Below, in pieces: positions 61,567 to 64,000 of a stretch of DNA of 64,000 bases. Origin of the DNA: Chryseobacterium sp. FH2 (GTDB lineage: Bacteria; Bacteroidota; Bacteroidia; Flavobacteriales; Weeksellaceae); the NCBI RefSeq assembly GCF_001045455.1, contig NZ_LFNE01000002.1, positions 186,001 to 250,000 on the forward strand, read 5' to 3'. The notes under the pieces were generated by a model that worked only from the letters and a program-made list of their open reading frames with translations, was not told the origin of the DNA and ran no database searches. Positions within the stretch are counted from its first letter, which is position 1; each line of letters opens with the position of its first letter. The translations under genes were made by a program, and so were the position numbers.

Positions 61567-61833
61567 GATAGCACAATAGTTACAGAAGAGGATGCAAAAA
61601 ATAAAAAGGAAGTGGATGCAGGAACTGCTTTAGGATTTGCAGGAGTGTCGGGTTCAATCGCAAGTGGTGGAAGAGCACCACATTTGCATTTAGAAATAGC
61701 CACAGTTTTGGATGCTTATGGTCACGGCGAAAGCGTAAGAACAAATCCTGCAAGATTTGTTAAACTTAATTCTTATGATACCAAAGACCAAGACGAAGAA
61801 GCAAAAAAAATTCACATTTATAAAAATAAATAA
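61543..61833 (+). pseudogene. C-terminal fragment of an M23 metallopeptidase module
   Basis: In frame: VYFIYMHLDS, then VDAGTALGFAGVSGS and GGRAPHLHLEIATV, the second half of an M23 (LytM) domain; the HLHLE motif carries one zinc ligand. The first half with HxxxD is absent. Fused by recombination to the preceding lysozyme tail. One base separates its stop from lipoprotein E. Confidence 0.7.
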
Positions 61834-61834
61834 T

Positions 61835-62761
61835 ATGATAATAACCACAAAAAAAATAATATTATTTCAAATAATATTATTACTATTCAATGCATGTAAA
61901 TATCAATCACAAAATATTATCAATTCAAAACTTGTTATTGATAAAGAAAGTGTCGGAAATAACTTTTATAAGTCCAAAAATCTGGATCAATTATTTAATG
62001 TAAAAAATTGCATCTATTTTGAGCCGGATTATGTAGGAACCTCATTTGATAATTATTATGTAAAAAATATTGTTATACAAAATACATCAAAAATAAAAAC
62101 ACATTATATTCTTATTTTCGACAACAAAGACATTTTAAGAGATACGCTGAAAATTCCTAAAAATAGAGTTTATTCTTTAAATGTAAAATTTGAAAATAAC
62201 AAAAATGGAATTGCTTTAGGAGTTTTTGAAAAACCAATATCTTATTTTAAGATTGATAAAAATTTAGAATTAAATAATAATTTAAAATTGCAACCATTAT
62301 CTCTCAATACAAAAATTATCGATTGTCCATTACCAATTGAATTTTTGTCAGAAGAAAATGTTGGAATTGAAGAGTATTATCATTATGGTATACAACCGAA
62401 TAAAACAAAAATAGTCAATATACCAAAATCGAATAAAGATGATTTTTCCCAATGGAAGGGCAATTATACAGCTAGTTTTGAAATATCAAGAATTGAAGAA
62501 GATTTTAAATTCAACTACACAGTAAAAATATTAAGTAAAGAGAATATTTTTATTATCCAAAAAATTAATAATGAGATTGAGGAAATTAAAAATTTGTATA
62601 TAGAATCAGATTCAAAAAACAAATTAATTATAAAATCAAAATTAGATTCAACATTAGAATACATGATTATTAACGAAAATAATGATTATTATTTAGCAGG
62701 AAATACTATTTATCTTTTAAATCCACCAAATGATAAATATTTATTAAAAAAAGAAAAATGA
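61835..62761 (+). CDS. immunity-type lipoprotein E
   Basis: 308 residues from the ATG at 61835; a longer frame upstream overlaps the M23 fragment and has no signal. Lipobox NAC at Cys21. QWKGNYTASFEISR near 206 starts a C-terminal domain of the W-x-G-x-Y type. It follows the M23 fragment by one base, so it was probably its immunity partner. Confidence 0.65.
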   Translation: MIITTKKIILFQIILLLFNACKYQSQNIINSKLVIDKESVGNNFYKSKNLDQLFNVKNCIYFEPDYVGTSFDNYYVKNIVIQNTSKIKTHYILIFDNKDILRDTLKIPKNRVYSLNVKFENNKNGIALGVFEKPISYFKIDKNLELNNNLKLQPLSLNTKIIDCPLPIEFLSEENVGIEEYYHYGIQPNKTKIVNIPKSNKDDFSQWKGNYTASFEISRIEEDFKFNYTVKILSKENIFIIQKINNEIEEIKNLYIESDSKNKLIIKSKLDSTLEYMIINENNDYYLAGNTIYLLNPPNDKYLLKKEK

Positions 62762-63155
62762 TGAATTCATTTCTAATTCTTTATTTGAAAAATGGAAAGG
62801 AAAATATGTTTTGAAACAAGAAGATTTAACAGATGCTTGGGGAAGAGAATCAACTTCATTTTCTGAACTGACTTTAATAAAACCAGATAGTTGCATTTTC
62901 AAAAGTTGGCTTGCAGATTCAAAAGGAAAAAGATATGTAAAAGATGATAATTATCAAGAATTTATAGGAGGAATACTTGCAACTTCGAGCAAAGATTCAA
63001 TAGAGTTTTATACAAGAAAAGTTGTAATTGGCGAAAATAACTCTTTGTCGCCATTATTAACATTGATCAAAAAAAATGAAAGCTATTTTGTATATAGCTT
63101 AATAACTTCTCCGCCGCACAATGGAGTTGTTGAAATGCCGATTGAAAAGCAGTGA
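62760..63155 (+). pseudogene. C-terminal half of an immunity-type lipoprotein
   Basis: In frame: DEFISNSLFEKWKGKYVLKQ, then FSELTLIKPDSCIFKSW to SPPHNGVVEMPIEKQ. It has the W-x-G-x-Y entry of the others but no signal peptide or start. The previous gene's stop overlaps its beginning. It ends just before the second copy of the effector constant region. Confidence 0.6.
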
Positions 63156-63160
63156 GAAAA

Positions 63161-63614
63161 AGTTTAAGCTGAACGCCAAATTTTCCAAGATAGCCAATGC
63201 AATGATAGACGGCAGCCACGACAAGCTGCACGAATTTACGTTTTGGTGGAGAGTGCAAAATACGGCAAGAAAGCCAGTAAAAATGTGGAGGTAGAAAATC
63301 CTGATTATCTCGTACACCAAACCTATGAGAATGGAAAAGTAACAGACCACAAAACGGATAGAATATACGATGGAGGAGTAATTGAAGAAGTCATCATAAA
63401 AGGGAAATATAAAAAACAAATGGGCTTTGACCCTATTCCTAAAACAGAGAGAAGTGTGAGTGTTGTAGGTGAACCGCCGGAAAAGAAGGAGGAAAAAGTT
63501 TGTGATTGTAAAAAATATGATTTGATTTGGGGAGATAAAGTAAGCTACGAGTTTAGGAAGAAAGTTGTAGAAATTTGTTCCGAACTTTGGGGAGAAGATA
63601 ATAAAATAAGATAA
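63161..63614 (+). pseudogene. truncated second copy of the effector constant region plus module start
   Basis: 63161-63509 repeats 54111-54460 with a one-base deletion in CACGAATATTACG (here CACGAATTTACG), which breaks the frame. After the junction (63480-63509) comes KKYDLIWGDKVSYEFRKKVV to WGEDNKIR and a stop, the start of the lysozyme module also found at 57221. Both ends are truncated. Confidence 0.85.
63480..63509 (+). repeat. cassette-junction repeat, third copy
   Basis: Matches the other two copies except one base (EKVCDC in place of EKVCEC). Confidence 0.8.
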
Positions 63615-63663
63615 TAATATACTAGTTAATACCAAATTAATTAAACAACATTACAAAACTTAG

Positions 63664-63697
63664 ACAGCATCAATATTTTGATGCTGTTGTTTTTTAT
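63664..63697 (+). terminator. intrinsic terminator closing the cassette array
   Basis: ACAGCATCAA and TTGATGCTGT pair around TATT and are followed by TGTTTTTTATT. Confidence 0.85.
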
Positions 63698-64000
63698 TAG
63701 CTATTTTATTAAAGTCAATTTTATGGTAATATTCCAATCATAAAAATCCAACTAAGAATTATTATATTTTCAAAAAACACTCACAAAAAATTAACATTTG
63801 TTAACCAAATTGTTTGTTAAGTTTAGTTAAATAAGATATGAAAAAGTTAAATTTTGGATTCAATCACCCATTTAACAGAAGGATTTCAATTATATGAATT
63901 CTATAAATTATCCTCAAAGGAAAAAAACAATAAGTTAATAAGACACTACCAAATAAACAGATAAATATAAAATTTCTATTTACCACAGGCTTGATCTTAT
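63698..64000. other. AT-rich end of window, no gene supported
   Basis: An ATG at 63838 gives only 19 codons. Another frame reads ILDSITHLTEGFQLYEFYK without a start. It could be a gene relic; nothing more can be supported. Confidence 0.4.

Noticed and set aside
63099..63635. 178-codon minus-strand frame (and its relative at 54134-54370)
   Set aside because: Antisense to the repeated effector constant region; its duplication simply mirrors the plus-strand repeat.

Overview
The window looks like a chromosomal segment of a low-GC member of the Bacteroidota, most likely Flavobacteriales/Weeksellaceae and close to Chryseobacterium. This is inferred from gene content (GLPGLI, GSCFA, WbqC, DUF5683, DUF4280 and DUF6438 families), from the recurring promoter word TAnnTTTG with an upstream TTG that replaces a sigma70 -10 box, and from purine-rich rather than classical Shine-Dalgarno leaders. 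No 16S is present, so genus is an inference.

Layout. 1-1.2 kb: edge of a tRNA-Ser and a wall amidase lipoprotein. 1.3-7.7 kb: aspartase, then glycan genes (two methyltransferases, two glycosyltransferases, a Wzx-like flippase) in two convergent blocks. 7.9-13.2 kb: a minus-strand TolC/MacA/MacB-type tripartite efflux operon plus a DUF2461 gene. 13.5-23.5 kb: two DEAD-box helicases around phosphate uptake (DUF47 and PiT), an XRE regulator facing a small four-cysteine secreted protein and a GLPGLI gene, polyprenyl synthase, GSCFA and TatD. 23.6-30.4 kb: DUF6438, Obg, adenylate kinase, Hpt, an ABC-F ATPase with an attenuator-like leader, relics of ParD-like and DUF4238-like genes, and PurA. 30.4-34.9 kb: an islet with a leaderless muramidase and two large unknown proteins that share a domain. 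35.3-44.2 kb: TonB, ParA/ParB, DUF5683, DapB, signal peptidase I, a signal peptidase paralogue that has lost its catalytic residues, WbqC and a subtilase. 44.3-51.2 kb: lipocalin, OmpA, a polyprenyl-phosphoryl-arabinose-type pathway (UbiA, DprE1-like, DprE2-like, HAD phosphatase), PrcB-like, cysteine desulfurase and thioredoxin. 51.3-51.8 kb: four identical tandem tRNA-Asp genes. 51.8-52.9 kb: a frameshifted gene and a structured intergenic region.

53.0-63.6 kb is the most unusual part. A PAAR-like DUF4280 protein precedes a 704-residue polymorphic effector whose conserved N-terminal half is joined by a short linker to a lambda-lysozyme-like muramidase and a papain-like (C39-like) domain. Behind it lies an array of at least seven immunity-type lipoprotein genes or gene parts, interleaved with broken toxin ends (a DUF3380 muramidase tail, a lysozyme with one nonsense codon, a second lysozyme tail, an M23 peptidase tail). 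It ends in a truncated second copy of the effector N-terminal region. A 30-bp sequence encoding the linker recurs at each cassette junction, and one immunity C-terminal domain is duplicated as a 330-bp repeat. This fits a toxin/immunity cassette-exchange locus aimed at peptidoglycan, probably served by the Bacteroidota-type T6SS; no structural secretion genes are inside the window.
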